From Saliniramus fredricksonii (GTDB lineage: Bacteria > Pseudomonadota > Alphaproteobacteria > Rhizobiales > Beijerinckiaceae): 64,000 nucleotides of DNA. Below are positions 8,616 through 17,669 of the stretch, in pieces. Location: assembly GCF_900094735.1 (NCBI RefSeq), contig NZ_FMBM01000003.1, positions 310,001 through 374,000 of the forward strand, read 5' to 3'. Both the position numbers and the translations under genes were made by a program. Position 1 is the first letter of the stretch. Each line of letters opens with the position of its first letter. The notes beneath the pieces were generated by a model. That model searched no databases and was not told where the DNA came from. It saw only the letters and a list, made by a program, of their open reading frames with translations.

Positions 8616-9944
8616 ATGCGCCGCCGTTCGTCCGCCGTTCAGATATCTGCGTTGCGGCCATCCGTTCGGGCGCGCCTGCGCCTTGCGCTGTGCGCAACGC
8701 TGATCCTGCCGCTGGGCGGCTGTATCGGCGGCAATGCCTTCGCCGAACGCGGTGATTCGCAACGCACCGGTTCCATCCAGGCCGCATCACGCGATGCACC
8801 GAGTCAAACCAATGCCGGCAACAGCACCCGCCCGGCCGATTTCTCGGCCTATCTCGAGAGCCTGCGCCCGCAAGCCGAGCGGCGCGGCGTGTCACGCGCC
8901 ACCTTCGACCGCGCCTTTGCCGGAGTCACTCCCGATCAGGAAGTGATTCGCCTGACCCAGCGCCAGCCGGAATTCGCGCGCCCGATCTGGGACTATCTCG
9001 ACGGCGCGGTCTCGGCCACCCGGATAAGGCTGGGCAACGAGGCGCGCTCGCGCCACGGGCAGAACCTCGCGGCGGTAGAGCGCGCCTATGGCGTGCCGCA
9101 GGCCATCGTGCTCGGGATCTGGGGAATGGAGACGAATTTCGGCGGCTACAAGGGCTCGAAGGACGTCTTCCGCTCGCTGGCCACCCTGGCGCATCAGGGC
9201 CATCGGGGCGATTTCTTCCAGGGAGAGTTGCTGGCGGCGCTCGAAATCCTCGAACGGGGCAAGATCTCCCGTGACGCGATGAAGGGCTCCTGGGCGGGGG
9301 CGATGGGGCATCCGCAATTCATGCCCACGAGCTATCTGCGTTTTGCCGCCGACGGCGATGGTGACGGGCGCCGGGACATCTGGAACTCGATCCCCGATGC
9401 GCTGGCATCGACCGCGAATTATCTGCGCGAACACGGCTGGCAGCCAGGGCTGCCCTGGGGCATGGAGGTGCGTCTGCCCTCGAATTTCGATTACGGCGTG
9501 GAGAAAGCCTCGTTCGGGCAATGGGCGCGCCTCGGCCTCAGCCCCGCAGCCGGCGGTTCGCTGCCCAATCGTGGCGAGGCCAGTCTGTTCCAGCCCGCCG
9601 GCTCGAACGGCCCGGCCTTCCTCGTCACCGCCAATTACGACGTGATCAAGCGCTACAATTCCTCCGATGCCTATGCGCTCGGCGTGGCGCTTCTGGGCGA
9701 GCGTCTCACGGGCGGTGCCGCAGTGCAGGCGAGCTGGCCGCGCAACGAGCCGCGCATGAACACCTCCCAGCGCGAGGAATTGCAGCGCCGTTTGCGGGAT
9801 CTGGGCTATTATCGCGGCGATATCGACGGCATGTTCGGCTCGAAGACGCGCGAGGCCGTGCGCAATTTCCAGCGCGGGCGCGGCCTGCCGGCGGATGGCT
9901 ATGCCAATATGGCGCTGCTGGAGACGTTGCGCACGAACCGCTGA
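8616..9944 (+). CDS. lipoprotein lytic murein transglycosylase, MltB-type, with C-terminal peptidoglycan-binding domain
   Basis: 442 residues. A lipoprotein signal peptide with lipobox L-G-G-C (Cys36) is followed by a linker and an MltB/SLT domain with catalytic Glu172 in GMETNFGGYKG. Further MltB features are GSWAGAMGHPQFMPTSY and DGDGDGRRDIWNS. The last 60 residues form a PG_binding_1 domain (Q-x-x-L-x-x-L-G-Y-Y ... F-Q). It cleaves the MurNAc-GlcNAc bond, forming 1,6-anhydro ends, and is probably anchored in the outer membrane. ATG 8616 with GAGG nine bases upstream is preferred over TTG 8580. Confidence 0.93.
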   Translation: MRRRSSAVQISALRPSVRARLRLALCATLILPLGGCIGGNAFAERGDSQRTGSIQAASRDAPSQTNAGNSTRPADFSAYLESLRPQAERRGVSRATFDRAFAGVTPDQEVIRLTQRQPEFARPIWDYLDGAVSATRIRLGNEARSRHGQNLAAVERAYGVPQAIVLGIWGMETNFGGYKGSKDVFRSLATLAHQGHRGDFFQGELLAALEILERGKISRDAMKGSWAGAMGHPQFMPTSYLRFAADGDGDGRRDIWNSIPDALASTANYLREHGWQPGLPWGMEVRLPSNFDYGVEKASFGQWARLGLSPAAGGSLPNRGEASLFQPAGSNGPAFLVTANYDVIKRYNSSDAYALGVALLGERLTGGAAVQASWPRNEPRMNTSQREELQRRLRDLGYYRGDIDGMFGSKTREAVRNFQRGRGLPADGYANMALLETLRTNR

Positions 9945-10020
9945 GCACTGATTTATGGCAACAGCGCCGACGGGCAGGAAGAGCGCTGACCGGCGCGCGA
10001 TCTTGCGCTATCATGGAGCC

Positions 10021-11256
10021 ATGATGCGGATGCTCCTCTCCGGCCACGGCATGGTCCGGCTGCTGCCGGTTCTGCTCATGACCCTGTCCTTGCTCTGGGC
10101 CACCCTGCCGCACGGCGCGGCGGCGATGCCTGCCAATGCGACCGGCATCGCGCCGGCGACGCCGGCACAATACGCCTTCCTGCGGCTGTTTCAGCGCTCC
10201 GAGCCCGAACCGGTCCCGGCCCAACAGAGCCGGACGCGTCCGGCAAGGCCGGCTGCGCCGGCGCCGCTGCGGACCGATCCGGACGCGGAAGAGGCCGCTT
10301 CCACCCGCATCGCCGTCTTCGGTGATTCGCTGGCAACCAATCTCGGGCAGGGTCTGCAGGCGCTGATGGAGGAGGAGGAAGGGGCGGAGATCGCGGTTTC
10401 CGTCCAGGCACGCGGCTCGTCGGGCCTGGTGCGCGACGATTTCTTCGACTGGCCCGCCAATCTCGCACGCATTCTCGCCGACGCGCCCGACTTCGACATA
10501 GCCGTGCTGCAGATCGGCCTGAACGATCGTCAGGCGCTCAGGGTCGACGGCGCGAGCGCCGCACCGCTCTCCGATCCCTGGCGCGCGGAATACGGTCAGC
10601 GCATCGATGTCATCGCGCAGGCCTTTGCCGATGCCGGGATCCCCCTGATCTGGGTCGGCCTGCCGCCCATGCAGAGCAGCCGGCTCTCCACGGATCTCGC
10701 CATGATCAACGAGATCGTGCGCGATCGCCTGCGGCGCAGTGACGTCATCCATGTCGATATCTGGAAGGGTTTCGTCGACGAGAATGACCGCTACAGCGCC
10801 ACCGGTCCGGACCTCTCCGGTCAACCGGCCCGCTTGCGCACATCGGATGGAATCCATCTCACGAAAGCCGGCGCAGGCAAGGCGGCGCATTTCGTCGATA
10901 TCGAGATTCAGCGCCTGATCACGCGCCCGCGCGACGAGATCGCCGTGGCACGCGCCGCCATCGAAGCGGCCGATGACGCAACCGCGCGGATTGCCGCGAT
11001 CGACATGCTGATCCGGCGTTCACTCGGCGAACTGCCCCTCGCGCCCGGCCTGCTCTACACCGCACGCCGCGATCCCGTCGGCCCCGTCATGCCGCTGACG
11101 CGGATCGACGTCTCCGCGCAGGGTATCCTGCTGTCCGGCAACCCGCCTCTCGATCCGGCCACGCGCATCATTACCGAGCGCGTCCTTGAAGAAGGCGTGT
11201 CGCCGCCGCCGGTTGCCGGGCGCGCCGATGATTTCCGCTGGCCACGCAGCCCCTGA
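10021..11256 (+). CDS. SGNH/GDSL-like hydrolase, DUF459 type
   Basis: About 411 residues, with a hydrophobic signal or anchor at 10-35. SGNH blocks are visible: block I GDS (101-103, VFGDSLATN), block III with Gly166 and Asn168 (QIGLND), and block V Asp276-Gly-Ile-His279. These provide the Ser-Asp-His triad and oxyanion residues of the family. Proteins of this type in alphaproteobacteria are periplasmic and probably act on acylated polysaccharides or peptidoglycan, but the substrate is unknown here. The start is one of two adjacent ATGs (10021, 10024) after GGAG. It follows the lytic transglycosylase on the same strand, which fits a cell-wall or surface-glycan role. Confidence 0.85.
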   Translation: MMRMLLSGHGMVRLLPVLLMTLSLLWATLPHGAAAMPANATGIAPATPAQYAFLRLFQRSEPEPVPAQQSRTRPARPAAPAPLRTDPDAEEAASTRIAVFGDSLATNLGQGLQALMEEEEGAEIAVSVQARGSSGLVRDDFFDWPANLARILADAPDFDIAVLQIGLNDRQALRVDGASAAPLSDPWRAEYGQRIDVIAQAFADAGIPLIWVGLPPMQSSRLSTDLAMINEIVRDRLRRSDVIHVDIWKGFVDENDRYSATGPDLSGQPARLRTSDGIHLTKAGAGKAAHFVDIEIQRLITRPRDEIAVARAAIEAADDATARIAAIDMLIRRSLGELPLAPGLLYTARRDPVGPVMPLTRIDVSAQGILLSGNPPLDPATRIITERVLEEGVSPPPVAGRADDFRWPRSP

Positions 11257-11408
11257 GGCGAACCGGCAGTTGCCGGGGCCGGAACCGGGTCGCGATCATA
11301 CACAATCTTACGTATATTTCTGGTCATCCAAGCTTAACGGTTTCGGGCAATCATGATCCCGTTCGCCGGTCCGGCAGCCCGCCGACCCGTAACGATGCGA
11401 GGACATGC

Positions 11409-11777
11409 ATGCTGTTGACCACGACCGATTCACTCGATGGACATTCCGTCACCGATTATTGCGGCCTGGTCATCGGCCAGGCGGTGATCGGGCATGATGT
11501 CGTGAAGCAATTTCGCACCGGCATTCGCAACGTCGACAATGGCGGTCGCCACGATTACGCGAACGAACTCGCGCGCGCCCGTGAAGAGGCCACATCCGAG
11601 GCGATCGCGACGGCGACGGCGTTGGGTGCGGATGCGGTGATCGGTATCTCTTTCAGCTTCGAGACATCCGGTGATACCGCGCATCATGTCGTGGTCACGC
11701 TCACCGGAACGGCAGTCCGGATCGCGCCCGGAACGCAAACCGATCAATCCCGCATCGACGCGGCAACGCCGCATTAA
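11409..11777 (+). CDS. YbjQ/UPF0145 family protein (putative heavy-metal-binding domain)
   Basis: 122 residues, typical length for the family. It shows the family pattern: strand-rich N-terminus, G-Q-A-V-I-G-H-D, then a helix with A-R-E-E-A and A-L-G-A-D-A-V-I-G-I-S-F near residue 80, and a closing V-T-L-T-G-T-A-V. YbjQ proteins form pentamers; their biological role is not settled despite the heavy-metal-binding label. The start ATG follows GAGGA by six bases. It appears to be a single-gene unit between an AT-rich upstream stretch and the HerA-like gene. Confidence 0.85.
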   Translation: MLLTTTDSLDGHSVTDYCGLVIGQAVIGHDVVKQFRTGIRNVDNGGRHDYANELARAREEATSEAIATATALGADAVIGISFSFETSGDTAHHVVVTLTGTAVRIAPGTQTDQSRIDAATPH

Positions 11778-11891
11778 CGCGCATCGTGGCATCCTCTCTT
11801 CCCTGAAGATGACGTCGCCTGCCGCGTTCGGCGGACAGGCGCGTTACAGACGGATGAGAAAGCCGTCGCACGGGGGCAGGCCACGAAAACC

Positions 11892-13754
11892 ATGCAGAAC
11901 CGGGATCATTGCATCGAGACCATCCCCGTCGCGGCCCAAGCGGATGCAGGCTTCGGTACGCTCGTCGATCTGGCCGGGGCGCATGCCGGCATATGGCTGA
12001 CGTCACGCGACAGTGTCACGGTCGGCGATTTCATCGCCATTGCAACGCCGCAATCGCAGACCATCGCCGTGATCACCACCATCACCGAAGCGGGAGCCGA
12101 GACCGGTGCTCATGCCCGGATCGACATGCTCGGGGAAGTCCTGCAATTGCCGGACGGGCGCAGCGCGTTTCAGCGCGGCGTGAGCAGCTACCCCCGGCTC
12201 GGCGCGCCGGTCGTGCCGATGCAGCGCGATACCTTGCGCGACATCCATACCCGGCGCGACAGCCGCGCCATCGCGCTCGGCACCCTCGCCCTCGATGCCC
12301 AGGTCACCGCCTATATCGATATCGACGAAATGCTGACCAAGCATTTCGCCGTGCTCGGCACGACGGGTGTCGGCAAGTCCAGCGGTATCGCGTTGATGCT
12401 GCGCGCCGTTCTCGCCGAGCGCCCGCGCCAGCGGATCTTCCTGCTCGATCCGCATGCGGAATACGCCAATTGTTTCGAGACGTCGCAGATGCGGCTGATC
12501 ACACCGGAAAACCTGCGGCTTCCCTTCTGGATGTTCGCCTTCGAAGAATTCGTCGATGCGCTGTTTCGCGCCCGCCCCGGCGTCGATGCCGAGGTCAATC
12601 TGCTGGCCCAGGCAATCATGGACGCGAAAGCCGCCTATGCCCAGGAACGCAGCGGCACGGGGGCGAGCCTGCGCCGGCCCGGCAGCGGCGGCACGGGTGG
12701 TTTCACGGTGGATACGCCGGCTCCGTACCGGCTCGCGGATCTGTTGCGGCTGCTCGACGAGGGGATGGGGCGGCTCGAGAACCGCTCGGAGGTGCCGATC
12801 TATCAGAGATTGATCGCGCGTATCCGCTCGCTCTCGCAGGATCCGCGCTACGCCTTCATGTTCGCTGATGCCAATATCGGCGGCGACACCATGGTCGAGA
12901 CGCTTGACGGTCTGTTCAATCTCACCGATCAGCGGCGCCGCATCACCGTGATGCAGCTTGCCGGATTGCCGGCGGAGGTGGTCGATTCCGTCGTCTCGGT
13001 GCTGGCGCGGCTGGCTTTCGAGCTCGGGCTGTGGAGCGGCGGAGCCGTGCCCCTGCTCTTCGTCTGTGAGGAAGCCCATCGCTACGCACCCGCCGAGCGC
13101 CATCTCGGTTTTGGTCCGACCAAGAAGGCGATTTCGCGTATCGCCAAGGAGGGGCGCAAATACGGTATCGGGCTCGGCCTGGTGACCCAGCGCCCCGCCG
13201 ATCTCGATCCGCCGATCATCTCGCAATGCAGTACATTGTTCGCCATGCGCATGGCCAATGACCGCGACCAGGCCATCGTCAAGAGCGCCGTCTCGGATGC
13301 GGCGGAATCCCTCGTCGCCTTCGTGCCGGCTCTGGGCATTCGCGAGGTCTTCGCTTTCGGGGAGGCCGTGCCGCTGCCCATGCGCATCCGTTTCGACAGC
13401 CTTCCGGCGCAGTTCCTGCCGGGCCCGAACAACAATCTGGGCGCACGCAGCGAAACGGCGCTGACCCATGGCGACATCGCCGCCGTCATCGCCCGCTGGC
13501 GCCGCGCGGGCAGCATGCGCGAGACCGGTGAAGGCTTCTCGGGCGATCATGATATGGATGTCACACCCCGCCGGACCACGACGCCCCTGCCGCCTGACAA
13601 GGCAAACGGCGTGCCGCATCCCGGCTCCGGCCCCGGCTCCGCTGCAAAGATGCCGGCGAATGCGGGCCAGGTGGAAACCCTGCGCGACGAGGATCTGATG
13701 CCGCAGGAATTCAGCGCCCTGCAATCCACATTGCTGCGCCGTCGCCTGTTCTGA
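11892..13754 (+). CDS. HerA-like ATP-binding protein (HAS-barrel plus DUF87 ATPase)
   Basis: 620 residues. The N-terminal about 140 residues resemble a HAS barrel. Walker A GTTGVGKS is at 156-163 and LLDPHAEY just after it is typical of HerA/FtsK-type ATPases. Further C-terminal are a Walker B-like LLFVCEEAHRYAP, a glycine/lysine-rich REGRKYGIG sensor region with V-T-Q-R-P, and a disordered tail from about residue 560. HerA family proteins are hexameric DNA translocases. No NurA nuclease gene is adjacent, so whether this one acts in DNA repair, defence or another translocation task is open. Such stand-alone alphaproteobacterial HerA homologues are common. Confidence 0.88.
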   Translation: MQNRDHCIETIPVAAQADAGFGTLVDLAGAHAGIWLTSRDSVTVGDFIAIATPQSQTIAVITTITEAGAETGAHARIDMLGEVLQLPDGRSAFQRGVSSYPRLGAPVVPMQRDTLRDIHTRRDSRAIALGTLALDAQVTAYIDIDEMLTKHFAVLGTTGVGKSSGIALMLRAVLAERPRQRIFLLDPHAEYANCFETSQMRLITPENLRLPFWMFAFEEFVDALFRARPGVDAEVNLLAQAIMDAKAAYAQERSGTGASLRRPGSGGTGGFTVDTPAPYRLADLLRLLDEGMGRLENRSEVPIYQRLIARIRSLSQDPRYAFMFADANIGGDTMVETLDGLFNLTDQRRRITVMQLAGLPAEVVDSVVSVLARLAFELGLWSGGAVPLLFVCEEAHRYAPAERHLGFGPTKKAISRIAKEGRKYGIGLGLVTQRPADLDPPIISQCSTLFAMRMANDRDQAIVKSAVSDAAESLVAFVPALGIREVFAFGEAVPLPMRIRFDSLPAQFLPGPNNNLGARSETALTHGDIAAVIARWRRAGSMRETGEGFSGDHDMDVTPRRTTTPLPPDKANGVPHPGSGPGSAAKMPANAGQVETLRDEDLMPQEFSALQSTLLRRRLF

Positions 13755-13766
13755 AGCCGCCCGGCA

Positions 13767-13800
13767 GCCTCGGCGCCCCGATCAGGGAAGAGGCGTTTTT
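13767..13800 (+). terminator. weak candidate intrinsic terminator between convergent genes
   Basis: GCCTC (13767-13771) pairs with GAGGC (13790-13794) and is followed by five T residues, just after the HerA-like stop. The stem is short, with a large loop, and overlaps the 3' end of the convergent DUF1045 gene, so this is tentative. Confidence 0.3.
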
Positions 13801-14531
13801 CCGAAACCGGCCCGGTGCAGGATGCGAAAAGGTTCGCCCGGCAACTGCCGGCACAGAGCCAGATGATCGATCACGGTGGCCTCATCCGGCAGCATTTCCC
13901 GTCGCAACGCATCAAGCGCCGCTTCGAGCATCGCGCGCTCGCGGCCCGAGACCCGCCCGCTCAGGGTCATGTGGAAGGTAAAGGCATCAAGGACGGCGGG
14001 ATAGCCGTAACGGTCGAGCAATGCGCGTTTGCGCGGCGGCAGCGCTTGCGGATTGCGTCGCGCGTATTCCTCCGGCGTGAGCGGTGCCCTGAAGGGTTCG
14101 AACGCCATGACCACCCGCGCCTCGAGATCGCGCAAAGCGGGGCTCTGTTCGCCGCCGGATTCGATCAAGGCGAGAAAAGCGGCGTCATCACCATCTTCCC
14201 CGAGCGCCGCGATGACGAGCGGGGCCAGCGTGACCGGCGCGCAATCGGCGCAGAAGGCATCGAGCGCGGCGATCAGACCGGGCTCGTCGCAGCCCTCGGC
14301 GAGCCGGATCGGCGGTTTGATCGTGGCGTGGAAGCCGTAGATGCGCGGGCGCTGCGTCAGTTCCGCGAGCCGCTCCGGCGTGATGGCACCCAGATCCGGT
14401 CGGGGCACGTCTTCGCCACGCGCCGAATCGTAACCGAGGACGCGCGACCCGAAGCGCCAAAGCGGCGTCTTCGGGTGCGGCGCGAAATAGATTGCATAGC
14501 GCGCGCGCGGATCGGGACGGGCCTGATTCAT
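13782..14531 (-). CDS. DUF1045 family protein (predicted 2H phosphoesterase superfamily)
   Basis: 249 residues. It opens with R-Y-A-I-Y-F-A-P and contains the two HxT/S-like motifs of the 2H superfamily: GFHATIKPP near residue 70 and F-H-M-T-L-S-G near 190. DUF1045 proteins often accompany phosphonate (phn) genes, where a cyclic-phosphate phosphodiesterase role has been suggested, but no phn genes are visible here. The start ATG overlaps the stop of the upstream gamma-glutamyltransferase-like gene (four bases), so it is the second gene of a two-gene minus-strand operon. Confidence 0.85.
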   Translation of the reverse strand: MNQARPDPRARYAIYFAPHPKTPLWRFGSRVLGYDSARGEDVPRPDLGAITPERLAELTQRPRIYGFHATIKPPIRLAEGCDEPGLIAALDAFCADCAPVTLAPLVIAALGEDGDDAAFLALIESGGEQSPALRDLEARVVMAFEPFRAPLTPEEYARRNPQALPPRKRALLDRYGYPAVLDAFTFHMTLSGRVSGRERAMLEAALDALRREMLPDEATVIDHLALCRQLPGEPFRILHRAGFGKTPLP

Positions 14532-16150
14532 GCGCCCCCCGTCCCGCGTGCCGCACCGCCTGCGCGCGGATCGTGTGTGGCCGCGATATGCCCGTCCCGG
14601 GAGTGGCGCACCAGCATGCCCGCATGACCGAGCAGATCCGCATAGGGCATGCCGATTTCCTCCACGACCTGACCGCGCGCCGCGAGACCGGAGACGATAT
14701 CGGGGTCGAAGCGGTTTTCGAGTTTCAGCGTGGTCGAATCCTGCCCCCAGGTACGTCCGAGCAGCCAGCGCGGCGCATCGACTGCCGCGGCGGGATCCAT
14801 GCCGAAGCGGTAGCGCGTGAAGATCTGCGCCTGCGTCTGCGGCTGGCCGTCGCCACCCATGCAACCATAGGACATGACCCGCCCATCATTGAAGACGGCG
14901 AGCGCCGGGTTGAGCGTGTGGAAGGGTTTGCGGCCCGGTTGCAGCGGGTTGCGCGCAGCGGGATCGAGTGAGAAGGACATGCCGCGATTCTGCCACAGCA
15001 CGCCGGTGGCGGGCAGGACGAGCCCCGCGCCGTAATCCCAGTAGACCGACTGGATATAGGAGACCGCCCGCCCCGAATCGTCGATGGCACCCATCCAGAT
15101 GGTATCGCCGTGATCGGCGGCGAGGGGGAAGGCGGCGGCGCGGGCCATGTCGATGGCGCCCGCCTCGCGGGCGATCGCATCGGGGGTGAGCAGGGCGTCG
15201 GGATCGGCATCGAGACGGGCCGGGTCTGTCACCACCCGGTCCCGGATGGCAAAGGCCCGCTTCACCGCCTCGATCAGCCCGTGATGATGGTCGAGGCTGT
15301 CGCCGCGCGTCACGCCGAGCCGCTCGAACATGCCCAGGATCATCAGCGACGCGATGCCCTGGGTCGGCGGCGGCAAGTTCCACAAGGTCGCATCCGCCAG
15401 CCGCAGGCCGAGCGGACGGACCGCGCGCGCTGCGTATGATTCGAGATCGGCGCGCGTCACCGGCGCCCCGGCGCGTTCCAGGTCAGCCGCGATCTCGCGC
15501 CCGACATCGCCGCGATAGAAATCGGCGAGGCCCGCATCCGCGAGATGACTCAGCGTATCCCCCAGAGGCAGCACTCGGCGCGAGGCGCCCGCTCGGGGTG
15601 GCTCTCCGGCGAGCGTATAGGTCGCGTCGAAACCGGGCACCGCGCGCAGGGTCTCGAGCGTGGCGCCGCCGGCCTCGCGATCCCAGTAGCGCTGCTCTGA
15701 TTCGGCGATCGGGTAACCCTCACGGGCATGGCGGATCGCGTCTTCGAGAAGGACCGGCAGGGGAAGTCGCCCGCCCGCCGCCTTCGCTGCCTCCCGCGCC
15801 AGCCTCCAGCCACCGACCGCGCCGGCCACTGTCAGGGCCGCGAGCGGCCCGCGCGCGGGTATCGTCTCTTGTCCGGATTCGCGGTAGAAATCCCGTGTTG
15901 CGCGGGCTCCGGCGGGGCCGCAGGCATCGATTCCGGTGACTTTCCCGTCAGGCTCGCGAATCAGCCAGAAACCGTCACCGCCCATGGCATTCATGTGCGG
16001 GTAGACCACCGCGATCGTCGCCGCCATGGCGATCATCGCCTCGATGGCGTTGCCGCCCTGCTCCAGAACCCGCGCTCCGGTCTCTGCAGCCAGTGGCGAG
16101 GGTGCCGCGACGGCGCTTTTCGAGAAGACGGGCGTGGTATCGCGGTGCAT
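14528..16150 (-). CDS. gamma-glutamyltransferase family N-terminal-nucleophile hydrolase
   Basis: 540 residues, usual length. It starts with the substrate-domain pattern A-A-S/P-x-x-A-x-x-x-G-x-x-x-L-x-x-G-G-N-A-x-E-A. The predicted autoprocessing and catalytic threonine is Thr350 in HGDTIWMGAID, followed by small-subunit features (NRGMSFSLDP, KPFHTLNPA, MGGDGQPQ). The missing N-terminal leader suggests a cytoplasmic enzyme of the GGT-like hydrolase group rather than the classical periplasmic glutathione enzyme. Substrate is unknown. ATG 16150 is preferred because homology-like sequence begins immediately after it, although the frame extends upstream to 16285. It is coupled to the DUF1045 gene by a four-base overlap. 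Confidence 0.88.
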   Translation of the reverse strand: MHRDTTPVFSKSAVAAPSPLAAETGARVLEQGGNAIEAMIAMAATIAVVYPHMNAMGGDGFWLIREPDGKVTGIDACGPAGARATRDFYRESGQETIPARGPLAALTVAGAVGGWRLAREAAKAAGGRLPLPVLLEDAIRHAREGYPIAESEQRYWDREAGGATLETLRAVPGFDATYTLAGEPPRAGASRRVLPLGDTLSHLADAGLADFYRGDVGREIAADLERAGAPVTRADLESYAARAVRPLGLRLADATLWNLPPPTQGIASLMILGMFERLGVTRGDSLDHHHGLIEAVKRAFAIRDRVVTDPARLDADPDALLTPDAIAREAGAIDMARAAAFPLAADHGDTIWMGAIDDSGRAVSYIQSVYWDYGAGLVLPATGVLWQNRGMSFSLDPAARNPLQPGRKPFHTLNPALAVFNDGRVMSYGCMGGDGQPQTQAQIFTRYRFGMDPAAAVDAPRWLLGRTWGQDSTTLKLENRFDPDIVSGLAARGQVVEEIGMPYADLLGHAGMLVRHSRDGHIAATHDPRAGGAARGTGGA

Positions 16151-16361
16151 CGGGAAGTTCCGTGATCGGGCGAATCGGGCTGCGTGGAGGAATGGCGTCA
16201 GGCAGAAATCCAAGCATGCCATATCGAGGATGCCGGCGCCATCACCGGAAGATCCGCGCGCCGCCCCGGTTTGCCGCATGCGCAATCATCCGCCTTGTGC
16301 CCTGCGATCCGGGGTCCCACATTAGCGATGATCGTCTCGCAAGCGAGGAGCGCGCCGTATC

Positions 16362-16511
16362 TTGGACAGATTCATCCGGAACGCGCCGGTCGCGGCGGAC
16401 AACGCGGCGGCGCGTGATGATGCCTCCACCATCGCCGAATCACTGGCTGGTGAGGCACGCGCCATGAACCTTGATGCCGGCCCCGCGCTCCCGGCTCTGA
16501 TGGCGTATTGA
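16362..16511 (+). CDS. putative 49-residue protein, TTG start, coupled to DUF6522 gene
   Basis: TTG 16362 follows a strong GAGGAG (16345-16350) by 11 bases and opens a 49-codon frame. It ends at TGA 16509-16511, where the stop merges with the GAGGAGG ribosome-binding site of the next gene. The predicted peptide begins LDRFIRNAP, is rich in alanine and acidic residues, and ends ALPALMAY. No domain is recognised. The tight spacing and fused stop/RBS suggest a true small gene co-transcribed with the following one, but composition alone cannot prove it. Confidence 0.4.
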   Translation: MDRFIRNAPVAADNAAARDDASTIAESLAGEARAMNLDAGPALPALMAY

Positions 16512-16518
16512 GGAGGCG

Positions 16519-16833
16519 ATGAGCAAGCAAGCCGAAACAACGGAAATGCGTGTCGCTTTCCACGGCGACGATCCCTGCATCGATGCACGGCTCGTCGCGC
16601 AGGCCTTTGCGCTGACGCCGGAGCAGGTGATGGCGGGATTGCGCGACGGCGCGATCACGACGCTGACCGAACGCGGTTCGGGTGCGGATGCCGGGCGCTG
16701 GCGCCTGACCTTCTTCCACGACAATTGCCGCCTGCGCCTGATCGTCGACGAGACCGGCACGATCCTGCAGCGCTCGCGCATCGATTTCGGCGAGACCCCC
16801 CTCCCCCCGGCGATGCGCCGACCGGGGGATTAG
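16519..16833 (+). CDS. DUF6522-like small protein
   Basis: 104 residues. The central pattern GRWRLTFFHDNCRLRLIVDETGTIL, with a preceding helix containing LTPEQVMAGLRDG, matches my recollection of the DUF6522 family; function unknown. The start is well supported by GAGGAGG five to six bases upstream. It follows the putative 49-residue frame with no intergenic gap other than the ribosome-binding site and is convergent with marC. It may form a two-gene transcript divergent from the gamma-glutamyltransferase-like gene. Confidence 0.7.
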   Translation: MSKQAETTEMRVAFHGDDPCIDARLVAQAFALTPEQVMAGLRDGAITTLTERGSGADAGRWRLTFFHDNCRLRLIVDETGTILQRSRIDFGETPLPPAMRRPGD

Positions 16834-16911
16834 GAGGGGCAGGCCCGCTCAGCGCCTGACAGCGCTGCGGCAAGAACGACCGGATGCGTGCCCTGTAATG
16901 CGTCGGCGCCC

Positions 16912-17541
16912 TTACGGCAGGGCCGCCACCACGCCGTCGATGACGAACTGGATGGCGAGTGCGGCGAGGATCACGCCGAGCAGGCGGGTGAGAACGATAT
17001 TGCCCATCTCGCCGATCAGCCGCGAGACGCGCTCTGCAGCGACGAAAGCGCCGAAGCAGATCGCGACACCGAGCGTGATCACACCGGCGAGCCCCAGCGC
17101 ATTGGGCAGATCACCCTGCACCCGGCCCGCAAGCAGGATCGTCGCGGTGATCGCACCGGGCCCCGCCAGAAGCGGGATGGCCAGCGGAAAGGCGGCGAGA
17201 TGCTTTTCCGCATCCGGCTGATTCGCGCCGCGTACCGCCGTGCGCTGCTTGCGTTTGGCGCGCAGTTCGAAGGTCATCTCGAAAGCGATGTAGAACAGGA
17301 GCAACCCCCCGGCGATGCGAAAGGCCGGCAGGCCAATGCCCAGCGCATCCAGCAGGAACTGCCCGCCCAGACCGAAAAAGGTGAGGATCGCCAGCGCGAT
17401 CAGGCAGGCCCGCGCCGCGATCCGCCGCCGCTGACCTGCATCCATCCCCGCCGTCAGCGAGATGAAGATCGGCGCGAGACCGAGCGGGTCGAGCGTGACC
17501 AGCATGGTGACGAGCGCGGTCCAGAGAAAACCGAAATCCAA
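16912..17541 (-). CDS. MarC family (UPF0056) inner-membrane protein
   Basis: 209 residues, usual for MarC/YchE/YhgN proteins, with six hydrophobic helices. Hallmarks are V-T-L-D-P-L-G-L-A-P-I-F near the N-terminus and A-I-P-L-L-A-G-P-G-A-I-T about halfway along. No ATG fits: the start is TTG 17541, with GGGGAGG eight bases upstream. MarC was once linked to antibiotic resistance, but that role is not supported; the transport function is unknown. Confidence 0.92.
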   Translation of the reverse strand: MDFGFLWTALVTMLVTLDPLGLAPIFISLTAGMDAGQRRRIAARACLIALAILTFFGLGGQFLLDALGIGLPAFRIAGGLLLFYIAFEMTFELRAKRKQRTAVRGANQPDAEKHLAAFPLAIPLLAGPGAITATILLAGRVQGDLPNALGLAGVITLGVAICFGAFVAAERVSRLIGEMGNIVLTRLLGVILAALAIQFVIDGVVAALP

Positions 17542-17669
17542 AGCGCGCGCCTCCCCGTCAGTTGCCTTCGATCGTGGCGACCATAGCGCCGGCCTCCCGA
17601 TAGGCAAACCCGCCTGCAGCCCGGCCCGTCTTATCCACACTGAAGCGCGCGACCTGACGGAATGATACT

